Origin: Lithodes maja
Taxonomy: Eukaryota; Arthropoda; Malacostraca; Decapoda; Lithodidae
Length of the DNA: 64,000 nucleotides
Assembly: GCA_037953745.1 (NCBI GenBank)
Contig: JBAKBP010003190.1
Coordinates: forward strand, 1 to 64,000
Direction: 5' to 3'
A program made the translations under genes and the position numbers. Every line of letters starts with the position of its first letter. The stretch's first letter is position 1. Below the pieces are notes generated by a model. The model saw only the letters and a program-made list of their open reading frames with translations. It was not told the origin of the DNA and made no database searches. Shown here piece after piece: positions 54,108 to 62,769 of the stretch.

Positions 54108-55449
54108 ACATGCAAACAGGTACTCACCCTAAACTGGGAGCACAGAGGTAGGTGAGGAGGGCGGCCGAGGCGGAAGAGCACTAGCAGAACCTGCAAAGAT
54201 GGAGAAAGTGTTAACCACCACTCAACATCTTACATGCAGGGCCTATAACACCAGTAAAGTGCATACACCAATATAGTATCAGGCAACAAGATGACAACAA
54301 AAAGGTCAACAGTGAAAGCCAACTATAACCGCAAATTTGCGGGCCAATGGAGGCATAACCGTACCGACACAACCCTCCCGCATCGTTGAGGGACCCCCAA
54401 CGTTCACCGCAAATTTGCGGGGAGCCGAAATGTCCCAGAGGACCGAATTGAGCTCCCGCAAATTTGCGGGACCGGCCGAGATGGTCCAGCGCCGAAAAAG
54501 CGAGAGGAGCGTCTAGGGAATACCAAAAAAGGCCACAAAAAAGCGTCATCTCCTTATGAACTCCAAGCGATGATGGCCATCAAGCTGAGCAGTGTCTTCC
54601 TTGAATATATCCTGACTCAACCGGTCAAGGGAGAGGCAAGGAAGACACACCAGGGGAGAGGAGGCACATCCCCCAGGAACCACCCAACCCACAGAGATAG
54701 AGCAAAGCCCATGAGGAGAAGTGGCAGGGAGGGTGGTTTGGCACAAATAGGGGCCCCCGTGGGGTACCCCTGGATTGGGCAAAAGACTATGAAAGGATGG
54801 AGGTGAAAACAGGAAGGGAAAACAAAAACCAGTAAATGAAACTGGTGAGAAAAAGGGTGGCCTAGCCGTGAGTAGAGAATGTGTCAGGGGCGAAAAACCC
54901 TGTGGCGTGAAGCAGGGGCCCCCGTGGGGTACCCCTGGATATCACGAACCACCTGTCGCCCAGGCCCTTGAGACACAGTGAAGGCTCGAAAGGGGGGACT
55001 CGGGAATAACGCTAAAAATGCGGCCGACACAAACCCTACAAACAGCACCGCCACCAACTAAATCTCAGATTGTTGACCAACTGTACACCTAGGCTATGAA
55101 AAAATGAAAACTCATAGGGGCATAGCAATTCCTGAATGAGAAAACCAGCTAGGCTAAAATAAGCTAAAAGCTAAACTATGCCCAGACTAACAGGAAAAAA
55201 GAATATGAAAAGAGAACGAAATGAAAAAACATAGACGAGGAACGCCAGGTGCCCCCGTACCTTCGGTAGCTATTTCCACACGCGTCTCCATTATACACAC
55301 TTAGGAGCCCATTTATGTGTGCCCTAGATCACGTAACATCTGTCTAACAAAAAAGAAGGCCAGATAAGCCGAAACGAACCTAAACAGGGTGAATTAAAGG
55401 AGCACAACAAAAGCGACTTCATTCAATGGAGCGCGTGAAAAAATGATGA
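54108..55449. other. 5' leader of the decayed DIRS-like element
   Basis: No gene. Contains three copies of the palindrome CCGCAAATTTGCGG (54329-54342, 54407-54420, 54456-54469) and two copies of GGGGCCCCCGTGGGGTACCC followed by CTGGAT (about 54747 and 54907). GC content falls towards the right end. Confidence 0.65.
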
Positions 55450-55743
55450 CAAGAGAGGGTCGCTCATGCGCACGTTCGACAGGGATCTGCACATGACGGA
55501 ACACGGGATGGGCCTTAAGCGGTAACTAAGGTAAACCCCTTTTTCTTCTCTTCTATGCTTTTTTCACCTTCGGTGGTAGTTTTGGTTAATGTACAACGTC
55601 TCCTAGAGCAAGATAAGGAGTAGACTCTCGACGTTTTCTTTTTAACCGCGGTTGGAATGACGACATAGCAGTCAAAATAGACAAGTCGTCATTGCAATTA
55701 GGTTAATAGCCTTGACGTTGGATTTGCCAAGACTACTAACAAA
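55450..55743. repeat. 5' inverted terminal repeat of the decayed DIRS-like element
   Basis: Inverse of 46224-46268 plus 47134-47394, about 97% identical by eye over nearly 300 bp. TTAA at 55703-55706 is the empty site for MITE X. Confidence 0.88.
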
Positions 55744-55746
55744 TAG

Positions 55747-56195
55747 ATAATCTTCAAGGACACTACATCTGCCTTATTAGAAACAATTTATTTGGGAAAA
55801 TAGGGACCAATAGACTCGCCATATTTTTCTCATTATAGTCTGCATGGAGGAATTTCGTTATCGACACTTGAAAAAACCCGATCTCACAGAAAAATACACC
55901 AAAAATCTGTCAAAGATGTCAAATAGCCGGGGTGTGGGGGCGGCAGCCTCCTTTCAAAGATGTATAGGGCTAGTAAACAATAGGATAGCCTATACCTGGT
56001 CAGAGGTAAGAAGAAGAAGAAGAGTCCTGATGTAGTCTCCTTGAATGCTACCATATAATATATATAAATTAGGAGAGGCATATATCTTGTCCAATTTTTT
56101 TTTTATCTGCCGAAAGAAACACCAACAAATACGTTATAACCTACCTATAAAAATGCTCAAATTCATAAAAGTGTATATGCAGTGATATAGTATAC
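55747..56195. other. Spacer with a dispersed repeat copy
   Basis: 55747-55868 is the second copy of the repeat at 30552-30690. A truncated GGGGTGTGGGGGCGGCAGCC module is at 55930-55949. No gene. Confidence 0.6.
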
Positions 56196-56290
56196 TATAG
56201 GTTTGACTCCTGTAAGGAGATAAAGAAAACCTAATATTTAGTAGTGGCCCCGTAATCATTGACGAACATGCCTATTACATAAGGCATCCT
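56196..56290. repeat. 3' terminal repeat of the intact DIRS-like element, with extension
   Basis: 56198-56232 is an extension that appears only at this end and in the complementary region. From about 56230 the sequence TTTAGTAGTGGCCCCGTAAT and CATTGACGAACATGCCT matches, with small differences, the 5'-terminal sequence read from 56686-56729. Confidence 0.7.
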
Positions 56291-56617
56291 CTTCAAACAC
56301 TAATTCGCCGTAGTTTGAATCTACCGCGCAGAGCATTTAAAAACTGAGGAGCCTTCATCATGAGCGCACGCGACCTCACTCATGGCTTCAGTCATTATGA
56401 ATTGGGTTCTCACTACGAAAAAAACTTCGTAAAAAATAAAAACAAAAAGAAAATAAGAATAACTATCTAATAAGCTTTCCATCATATCGTGGATGTACTT
56501 GTGTGGATCTCTGACCAGACGCTGATTCAGGCGTCATTCCTCCTTCACTGACATATCAAGTAAACCAAGATCCTTAATACATCAACGAATGGGAAGGGGA
56601 CGGTCGGGAGGGCCCCA

Positions 56618-56730
56618 GTCGTCAATGATTACGGGGCCACTACTAAATATTAGGTTTTCTTTATCTCCTTACAGGAGTCAAACCTATAATTTATTAGTGG
56701 CCCCTCCATCATTGACGAACATGCCTGATT
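56618..56730 (+). repeat. Internal complementary region of the intact DIRS-like element
   Basis: 56618-56684 is the exact inverse of 56198-56264 (67 bp), i.e. the 3' terminus in coding-strand sense. It is followed directly by ATTTATTAGTGGCCCCTCC and ATCATTGACGAACATGCCT, the inferred 5' terminus. The same 5'-terminal sequence occurs in inverse at 6988-7031 as the start of another copy. Confidence 0.75.
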
Positions 56731-57290
56731 CTAAGACTGGAGGGGGACATTCGTAATTATATCATAACTCTAGAAAAGTAGATAATAAAAACAACCACAT
56801 AGTATTCTTATTCTTGAAAAAATATATTTAATCATTGGCATCGCCGAAAAAATACAAGAAAAAGTGGGTTCAGGCAGGTGCGTGCTTCAAAGAAGCCTGC
56901 CTGACAAAATGGGTAACCCTAAAGATTCTGAACACAGATCTGTAGTTACAAAGGCACCCCACTCAACGAGTGGTGACAAAAATAACAAGTTATAAGCTTA
57001 TATGTGCACATCATAAACCCCAACATAATCGTGGAGATAAATTGCAAAGGATCTCCACTGTTTCTAAAATTAAATTGCTTTCGCAGTTAACACTACTATA
57101 ACAACTCTGTTGTTTTGTACTTACATTGTACTAGCATAATTTCTCTCTGAGAATTTTTTTTATATCACATTAACCTTACATTTGTATCACAGCTCTCATA
57201 CTCCGGCGGGGTCTAGGGTGTCCTATGTCAACTGACTGCACCCCCCCCCCCCCCCTTTGTGAAAATAAACAAAAGTGACTGTAGGGTAAC
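56731..57290. other. 3' untranslated region of the intact DIRS-like element
   Basis: AT-rich, no gene. A C-run of about 17 at 57240-57256 (G on the coding strand) lies about 35 bp after the recombinase stop codon, as in the decayed copy. Confidence 0.6.
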
Positions 57291-59138
57291 CTAGACCCTC
57301 TGCCTTAAAGCTATACATGGTAAGGAAGGTTTGTCTAGAGCAACTGACAAGTATCTAGACAAAAACGTATGATTAGACGCCCACAACTGAGTGGACGCGA
57401 TATCTTCCACCGAAAAGTTTTTCAGGAAACGTAAAGAGGCTGCCCATTTGCGTAAATCGTGGGCCCTACCCACTACGCCGGGATTACTCTCTTTAATGAC
57501 TTCGACCAGAAGAGAGGCTAATCGCCGTTTAAGTAAGCGTTTACCCGTACTTGCTACCCATAAAGCACCTTGGGGGTTTAGAGGAGCTACTCTCAAATAT
57601 TTGGTTAGGGCTTGCACTGGACATAGATTATGATGCACCTTTCCCCTTTTTAATGCCGGCACCGTGAACTCCGAAAACACGTGTGCACTGTGCTCATTCT
57701 TGGCTACAAAACCTGGGGAAGGCGCAATGTAAATACATTCGTTAAGTCTACCAAACCTAAGGCAATTGGGTGTGTTGCTCATCGCCGCCAGCTCAGACAC
57801 TCTGTTCCCGGTGGCCAAAGCCATAAGGAAAACCGCCTTTTTTAAGAGTAAAGCAAAGTCTGCAGTATTTTGGTACAGACGAGAGTGAAGTAAAGACAAA
57901 GCTTTGTCGAGAGACCAAGTAGGCATGAGCTGACGGGGAGGTGGGCGAAGTTTAAAACAAGCTCTCATAAAACCAGTTTCTTCCGCCACTGGTATGGAAA
58001 GACCTGTCAGGTCTAAAAAGGGCACTCTAATTGCAGTTAAGTGATTTTTTAATGTTACCACTGATAAATGTTTCTGTTCAAACAGATAATTCAAGTAATT
58101 GAAAATTAAAGCCACTGACGGCACATTCTGTTCCGTTCTGACAATCCAGGAAGTAAAGGCTTGCCAATGTGAGTGATACTGACGTTTCGTAGACTGAGTA
58201 AATTGATTGATTAATTTATTAGTTACATCTCTACCGTATGGTGCCAGCCACTTGGCCTCCTGAATGTCCATAATGCAAAAGTCAGCGAGGTCGCTAGGTT
58301 GCCAATCGTGTCTAAGTGGAAATACCCGACCGGGAGCGATACCGGGTCCGGGCACCACGTTTTCAATTGCTGGTACCACAACTGCGCCGGCCACAGGGGC
58401 GCGATTAGCGAGACTAAGCCTCGATAATCTCGTAGTTTGTTCACTACGTGGCACATTAGTGACGCATCTGGCGGTGGAAACAGATAGATGGAGCTCCATC
58501 TGTTCCAGTCTGTCACTAGGGCGTCCGGCCCCCCTGCCGGCGTTATCGACCGGCGGGTGAGGTATAGAGGGAGTTTGTGAGTCTCCTCGGACGCAAAAAG
58601 ATCCACTTGTGGATGGGAGAGCTCTGCAATCATTAGGTTGAAAATGGGTTGCTTGAGCTCCCATTCTACTGATGTGCTCTGTCTCCGGGACAGAGCGTCT
58701 GCCCAGACGTTCGCTACGCCTGGGAGATAAGATGCGTGAAGGTAAATTTCTAGTCTGTTGGCTAGAGTAAAAATCTCTTCCGACACGTTTAGCAACCCCC
58801 TGGACCTCGTTGATCCTTGTTTCTGAATACAGTGAACCGCATTCAGATTGTCCATTCTGAAGGCCAACGACTTGCCCCGTAACGCCGGGCCGTGAGCCTG
58901 AAGGAAATACAAGGGGACTAGTAATTCTTTGACATTGATGTGAGAGATTTCTAAGTGGGGCCAAAGTCCCTGACCCTGGTGCCCCTGATTTGATTGAAAT
59001 CCCCAACCTATTGTGCCTGACGCATCCGTGTCTATCCATACCGTTGGTGGAGGAGAAATCCATGACATTATTGAGTACAACGTTTCCCTCTTTGCCCAGA
59101 CCGCTAGTAAGTTGTGGATTAATTTCGGGATGGGCCAT
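57291..59138 (-). CDS. Tyrosine recombinase of the DIRS-like element
   Basis: The open frame has 615 codons, but the first ~290 overlap the RT/RNase H gene in another frame and look like its shadow. The recombinase proper probably begins near ATG 58271 (MDIQEAKWLAPYG, 326 aa) or is reached by frameshifting from pol. The N-terminal SAM-like DNA-binding part has STKRQYHSHWQAFTSW and LKNHLTAIR. The catalytic part has ALATGNRVSEL (Arg near residue 445 of the long frame), AHDLRKWAAS (H and R near 559 and 562) and FLSRYLSVAL (Tyr near 596). It integrates the circular DNA intermediate by strand exchange, in place of a DDE integrase. All catalytic residues are present. Confidence 0.9.
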   Translation of the reverse strand: MAHPEINPQLTSGLGKEGNVVLNNVMDFSSTNGMDRHGCVRHNRLGISIKSGAPGSGTLAPLRNLSHQCQRITSPLVFPSGSRPGVTGQVVGLQNGQSECGSLYSETRINEVQGVAKRVGRDFYSSQQTRNLPSRILSPRRSERLGRRSVPETEHISRMGAQATHFQPNDCRALPSTSGSFCVRGDSQTPSIPHPPVDNAGRGAGRPSDRLEQMELHLSVSTARCVTNVPRSEQTTRLSRLSLANRAPVAGAVVVPAIENVVPGPGIAPGRVFPLRHDWQPSDLADFCIMDIQEAKWLAPYGRDVTNKLINQFTQSTKRQYHSHWQAFTSWIVRTEQNVPSVALIFNYLNYLFEQKHLSVVTLKNHLTAIRVPFLDLTGLSIPVAEETGFMRACFKLRPPPRQLMPTWSLDKALSLLHSRLYQNTADFALLLKKAVFLMALATGNRVSELAAMSNTPNCLRFGRLNECIYIAPSPGFVAKNEHSAHVFSEFTVPALKRGKVHHNLCPVQALTKYLRVAPLNPQGALWVASTGKRLLKRRLASLLVEVIKESNPGVVGRAHDLRKWAASLRFLKNFSVEDIASTQLWASNHTFLSRYLSVALDKPSLPCIALRQRV

Positions 59139-60148
59139 AATTTTTCCGCCGGTAAGAGCGGGAAATATTTGTTGCCTTCCAATATTAGTCGTTTTACTTT
59201 CAACCGGCCCAACTTGACAGTTAGTTGAATCCAGTTGAGAGAGCCGACCAGAGATTCCCAGACCCTTCGCGTCGTAGTCAGACTGTGAAGAAACCTGAAC
59301 AGTTTCCTGCGAAACCTGTTGCGATTGTCCACACTATGACTCAGAGTGAGAGCGGCTGTGTCCCAGACCAGCCCTATCCACTGAATTACTCGTGAGGGAA
59401 CAAGGTTTGACTTTACCAGATTTACCTTGAAGCCTAGAGTTTTGACATGATTTAAAATAAGATTGACATGTTTTATGCATAAATGTTGTGTCTCTGCCAC
59501 CACCAGCCAGTCGTCCAGATACCACAACACTCTGATCCCCTGTTTTAACAATGGCATCAGGGCTTGCCGGACTAATTTCGTGAATAATCGAGGTGCTAGG
59601 TTCAAACCAAACGGCATCCTTTGAAAAACAAAATTTTGGTGCCTGATCCTTAAGGCCAAAATCCTTTGAAATCTTTTGTTGACCGATACGTGCCAATAGG
59701 CGTCTGTCAGGTCTAGTGAGCACATCCAACCTCCCGGCGGAAGTGTTAGCCTGATTTGGTGTACAGTTAACATTCTGAAAGATTCGTTGTGAATGTGAAG
59801 GTTCAGGTAAGACAGGTCTACGACCGGCCTCATCTGAACACTGTCCCTTTTGGGAACCAAAAATAGTTTGGACGTGAATACAGGGTAATTTGGGGGGACC
59901 GGGATGATGACATGCTTGACAATCATTTCCTGGACCAGTGACTCCACCTCTAAAGAAACAACATTCGCCGTGGTCGGCTGACGTAAGCGAGGTCGCCGGA
60001 GCCACCGCCAAGTGATGCCTTTGCGAGCCACCATCCTTGCCCAAGTGTTTAATGGCCATGCCTGGTGACACGTTCGGAACGACCCAGTTAGCAGACAAGG
60101 GTTCGCCGGCTGTACTACCCTCGGGTCCTCCGGCCTTAAAGTTGGCAC
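58223..60148 (-). CDS. Reverse transcriptase/RNase H of the DIRS-like element
   Basis: A 641-codon frame. It has no need of its own start, because the frame continues upstream to the slippery site at 60169-60175, and the first listed codon is GTG. Reverse transcriptase: FTSKLFLVPKRDS, MRPVVDLSYLN, CSLDLTDAYWHV, MPFGLNLAPRLF, catalytic YLDDWLVVAE (near residue 211). Connection: VWESLVGSLNWIQL. RNase H: VWIDTDASGTIGWGF (near 371), INVKELLVPLYF, FRMDNLNAVH, NVWADALSRR. The C-terminal DIRS-specific block is PQVDLFASEETHKLP and SSIYLFPPPDASLM. It copies the element's RNA into DNA in the cytoplasm or nucleus. Ends at 58223, about 50 bp into the likely recombinase gene. Confidence 0.93.
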   Translation of the reverse strand: MPTLRPEDPRVVQPANPCLLTGSFRTCHQAWPLNTWARMVARKGITWRWLRRPRLRQPTTANVVSLEVESLVQEMIVKHVIIPVPPNYPVFTSKLFLVPKRDSVQMRPVVDLSYLNLHIHNESFRMLTVHQIRLTLPPGGWMCSLDLTDAYWHVSVNKRFQRILALRIRHQNFVFQRMPFGLNLAPRLFTKLVRQALMPLLKQGIRVLWYLDDWLVVAETQHLCIKHVNLILNHVKTLGFKVNLVKSNLVPSRVIQWIGLVWDTAALTLSHSVDNRNRFRRKLFRFLHSLTTTRRVWESLVGSLNWIQLTVKLGRLKVKRLILEGNKYFPLLPAEKLWPIPKLIHNLLAVWAKRETLYSIMSWISPPPTVWIDTDASGTIGWGFQSNQGHQGQGLWPHLEISHINVKELLVPLYFLQAHGPALRGKSLAFRMDNLNAVHCIQKQGSTRSRGLLNVSEEIFTLANRLEIYLHASYLPGVANVWADALSRRQSTSVEWELKQPIFNLMIAELSHPQVDLFASEETHKLPLYLTRRSITPAGGPDALVTDWNRWSSIYLFPPPDASLMCHVVNKLRDYRGLVSLIAPLWPAQLWYQQLKTWCPDPVSLPVGYFHLDTIGNLATSLTFALWTFRRPSGWHHTVEM

Positions 60149-60165
60149 CGGGAGTGAGAGAGACT

Positions 60166-62769
60166 TTAGTTTTTTGATGGTGGGGTTGATGGTGCTGGAC
60201 GCTTCGCCGGCTGGCTGGTGCTGGCCGATGACTGGCCCTGACCTGGCTTATGCTGGCCGCGTCCTCTCTGACCTGAAAACCTACCCTGTTTATGCCTGTA
60301 CTGACCTTGGAAGGAGTGGGAAGATTTAGGCGGAAGAAAGGGTTTAGATCCCCCTGGCTGAGCTTTAGAAGTTGGCCTGGGTTTGGGAAAGGTAAATGTA
60401 GGTTTCTTAGAAGGGGTGGAACTGTGCTTAAAAGCCTGTGCCATATTGAACACCGTTCTCCACACTTCAGGGGACATTAGAGAGGGAGTAAGCACTGGTG
60501 ACATGACCACCTGATTCGCAATGCGATCAGGTAGCTTGCGAACTAAAGACATTCTGAGATCTTGTCTTGCTCGTACCGCCTCAAGCAAGGCGGTGCGTAT
60601 GTCACCCAAGGATTGGATTGACGACTGGAGGAGCAGTCGCCGGGACAATTCAACCGATCTTCTGGCATCCGCATCTGCGATTGCCTGAGTAGACCTTAGT
60701 AAAGACTTAGCCACCTGTTGAGACACTATATATTGGGAGAACAGGCGAAAAGCTTTCCCCCTGAGCCTAAATTCTCTGTCTAAGTGAGTAGGGGTAGGGG
60801 TAGTGAAAGGTTCTTTCAGCTCACAAAGATTAATTTTAGGGGCAGCTAGGAAAGAAAACAAAGCTGACGGGACTCCGCCTGCAGACCCTACAGGCATGGA
60901 GAACCACGAATGAGTATCTTGAGGGATCTGGTGGGAAGATTTCGAAGTGAATGTCGTTGCAAAGTTTTGAGCCTCTATTTCCCAGTCTATCCAAGGTCCT
61001 GGACCCAACTGCCCCACCTTCAAAACAGGATTAGCTACTTCGTCTGTGACGGTCTGTAAATCAAGTTCAGGAGTGAGAGCTGACAAAGTCTTAATATCGT
61101 TAAACCCATCCAGCTTAGACCAGTCTGAAAATAGTTTTGAAGCTGAGGCAGGGGGTAAAGCTGGCTTAGTAGCATACACAAAATAGTCCTGGTGATAATA
61201 ACTAGGTATAGCCTTAATGTTTACATCTAGTACAGTTCCCAAATTATCCAAGGCCCTTAATTTCTTTGATTTGTTGCCTTGAATGACCCACTCACTCGGT
61301 ACTGGGAGCTCCCCTGACAAGGTAGGCTGGGCTAACTCTGGTTTAGTGGGGGTCAACAGGACCCAAGACTCGTCTGGTCCATAAAGCAAGGGCATAGCTA
61401 CCTTTCTAACAGGTGCTTTGTCGAGAGGGGGTGGATTAACATCCGTGATGACCCTGACATTGGAAGTTGTTAATGCCGCCGTAGCAGGCTTGGTAGCTAC
61501 TGATGTTGACATAGTGGGAGGGTTAGGGATCTTAGATAAGACAATCGAAGTCATCAGAGGCCGTACCGTAGAACTTGTCGTGGGAGCCCCCAAATCGAAT
61601 GTGGGGGCCTCCTGTTGTTGGCCAAAAAATTTAGATAAAGCCTGAGTAAGCAGCCCATTAATTTCTTGCGCAGTAACAAATTGATTTGAAGATGAACTTA
61701 CAGGTGAATCATTAATATCCTGCGCGGCGTCTAAGCCTGAGCCTGACTCTTGCCCTTCCATTTCCGAAATTATTGAAACTTCGTCTTTCTCTTCCTGAGA
61801 AGATCCCTCCGAAGCCGGGGTACCTTGCTGCCAAGACAAGTCAGGAATAGAGGATGGGATCGCCGCGTCCCTGTGGACATCAGCTACTGTGTGACTCGTT
61901 TGAGTCAAACGTGGGTGGTCGGGCCCTGGGTGAGCAAAACGCCAAACCCCGAGGCCTTGGCCTACACTTTCTTGAGAATCAGACACATTATCCCTACGTG
62001 AATCTTCTAAATCCAGGGTCAAAATATTTATGGGTAAATCCTTGTTACGGACAGGCACCTCACTTGACCCCTGAGACCTAACACAAACCCTGTCTGGGGT
62101 AGAGGTATGAAGAGAGGTACTAGGAACTTGTGAATGTAGGGAGGACTTCTTTTTATGTGAATCCTTTTTGGAGGATTTATGGCTACGATGTGATCGTGAA
62201 CTACTCTTAGATTTCGAGGAATCATCGCCGTGACCACTGGTGGAACTTTCCGTCCTACTCTTCTTACTCGCCGGGGAAGAGGCAAGACTAGATGATGGCT
62301 GTCTGAGAGGTGACCTGGACCGAGATCTCGCCCGAGATGATGAGGCGGATGCCGGAGGTGTAGGCTCTCGTAGACGTTTGGTTGTAGCCGCAGAAGATAC
62401 CGAACCACGCCCAGTCTCCGCCGGTGCATGACTCGTGACTCTAGAGGAACGTTTAGGGGGAGGGTGTGCAACTAATAACTTGTCCCAAAGAGGGACGTTA
62501 TCACATTGAAGTGATTTATGAGCAACAATCGTAGTGTATGCTGACATCTGTTGCCTTATTTCTCGTAACGCTACTGCTGCGGTCTTATCATCATCGCAAA
62601 GGACTTTGATTGCTAATTGGGAGCAAAAAGAACAATTACGCATAACCCAGAGACCCCTTGAACGGTCTAGACATTTAACACACCTTATACAAAGGGTATG
62701 CGCAGAAATAGGGATACCAGCACAAGCAGGGGTAGTGCATAAAGCAAAGACTGGGGCCACGGTAGCCAT
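60166..62769 (-). CDS. Gag-like protein of the DIRS-like element
   Basis: An 867-codon frame from ATG 62769 to TAA 60168-60166. The N-terminal 60 residues hold Cys pairs spaced as a double zinc-binding motif (CIRCVKC, CSFCSQL, VLC). Residues about 115-215 are Ser/Arg/Lys-rich (RSRSRSP, SHKSSKKDSHKKKS), likely a nuclear-targeting or RNA-binding segment. A middle acidic region follows, then a conserved, mostly helical part (about 520-780: PGPWIDWEIEAQ, LFSFLAAPKINLCELKEPF, REFRLRGKAFRLF) that is probably the capsid-like core. The basic Gly/Gln/Lys-rich tail may bind nucleic acid. No CCHC knuckle or protease is visible. Placement before RT and the linking frameshift signal support the gag role. 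Sequence-level homologs outside DIRS elements are not recognised. Confidence 0.85.
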   Translation of the reverse strand: MATVAPVFALCTTPACAGIPISAHTLCIRCVKCLDRSRGLWVMRNCSFCSQLAIKVLCDDDKTAAVALREIRQQMSAYTTIVAHKSLQCDNVPLWDKLLVAHPPPKRSSRVTSHAPAETGRGSVSSAATTKRLREPTPPASASSSRARSRSRSPLRQPSSSLASSPASKKSRTESSTSGHGDDSSKSKSSSRSHRSHKSSKKDSHKKKSSLHSQVPSTSLHTSTPDRVCVRSQGSSEVPVRNKDLPINILTLDLEDSRRDNVSDSQESVGQGLGVWRFAHPGPDHPRLTQTSHTVADVHRDAAIPSSIPDLSWQQGTPASEGSSQEEKDEVSIISEMEGQESGSGLDAAQDINDSPVSSSSNQFVTAQEINGLLTQALSKFFGQQQEAPTFDLGAPTTSSTVRPLMTSIVLSKIPNPPTMSTSVATKPATAALTTSNVRVITDVNPPPLDKAPVRKVAMPLLYGPDESWVLLTPTKPELAQPTLSGELPVPSEWVIQGNKSKKLRALDNLGTVLDVNIKAIPSYYHQDYFVYATKPALPPASASKLFSDWSKLDGFNDIKTLSALTPELDLQTVTDEVANPVLKVGQLGPGPWIDWEIEAQNFATTFTSKSSHQIPQDTHSWFSMPVGSAGGVPSALFSFLAAPKINLCELKEPFTTPTPTHLDREFRLRGKAFRLFSQYIVSQQVAKSLLRSTQAIADADARRSVELSRRLLLQSSIQSLGDIRTALLEAVRARQDLRMSLVRKLPDRIANQVVMSPVLTPSLMSPEVWRTVFNMAQAFKHSSTPSKKPTFTFPKPRPTSKAQPGGSKPFLPPKSSHSFQGQYRHKQGRFSGQRGRGQHKPGQGQSSASTSQPAKRPAPSTPPSKN
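60169..60175 (-). promoter_or_regulatory. -1 ribosomal frameshift site A AAA AAC
   Basis: On the minus strand the last gag codons are TCA AAA AAC TAA. The heptamer A AAA AAC is a canonical slippery sequence, in the right phase, directly before the gag stop. A -1 slip leads into CTA AAG TCT and then without a stop into the RT frame. I did not verify a downstream stem-loop or pseudoknot. Confidence 0.75.

Larger units (their letters stand above)
46177..55743 (-). mobile_element. Decayed DIRS1-like retrotransposon with ITRs and ICR
   Basis: Minus-strand element. The inverted terminal repeats are about 300 bp: the 3' arm is 46224-46268 plus 47134-47394 (split by a SINE and MITE X), and the 5' arm is 55450-55743. 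The 3' arm carries a terminal extension (46177-46223) absent from the 5' arm, as in DIRS-1. An internal complementary region (47468-47575) matches the junction of the 3' and 5' ends in inverse orientation. The body holds gag-like, reverse transcriptase/RNase H and tyrosine-recombinase remnants in frames broken by shifts. The body is strikingly GC-rich compared with its surroundings. Confidence 0.75.

Noticed and set aside
46224..55743. Long inverted repeats as the ends of a DNA transposon
   Set aside because: The contents are RT, RNase H and tyrosine recombinase, and an internal complementary region is present; these are DIRS terminal repeats.
56198..56684. Tc1/mariner-like MITE with 67-bp inverted repeats
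   Set aside because: The inner arm is followed by a sequence found as the 5' terminus of another copy (6988-7031), and the decayed element has the same design; a DIRS 3' end plus complementary region explains it better.
59334..60098. 254-aa frame overlapping the intact RT gene
   Set aside because: Shadow of the RT frame without recognisable motifs.
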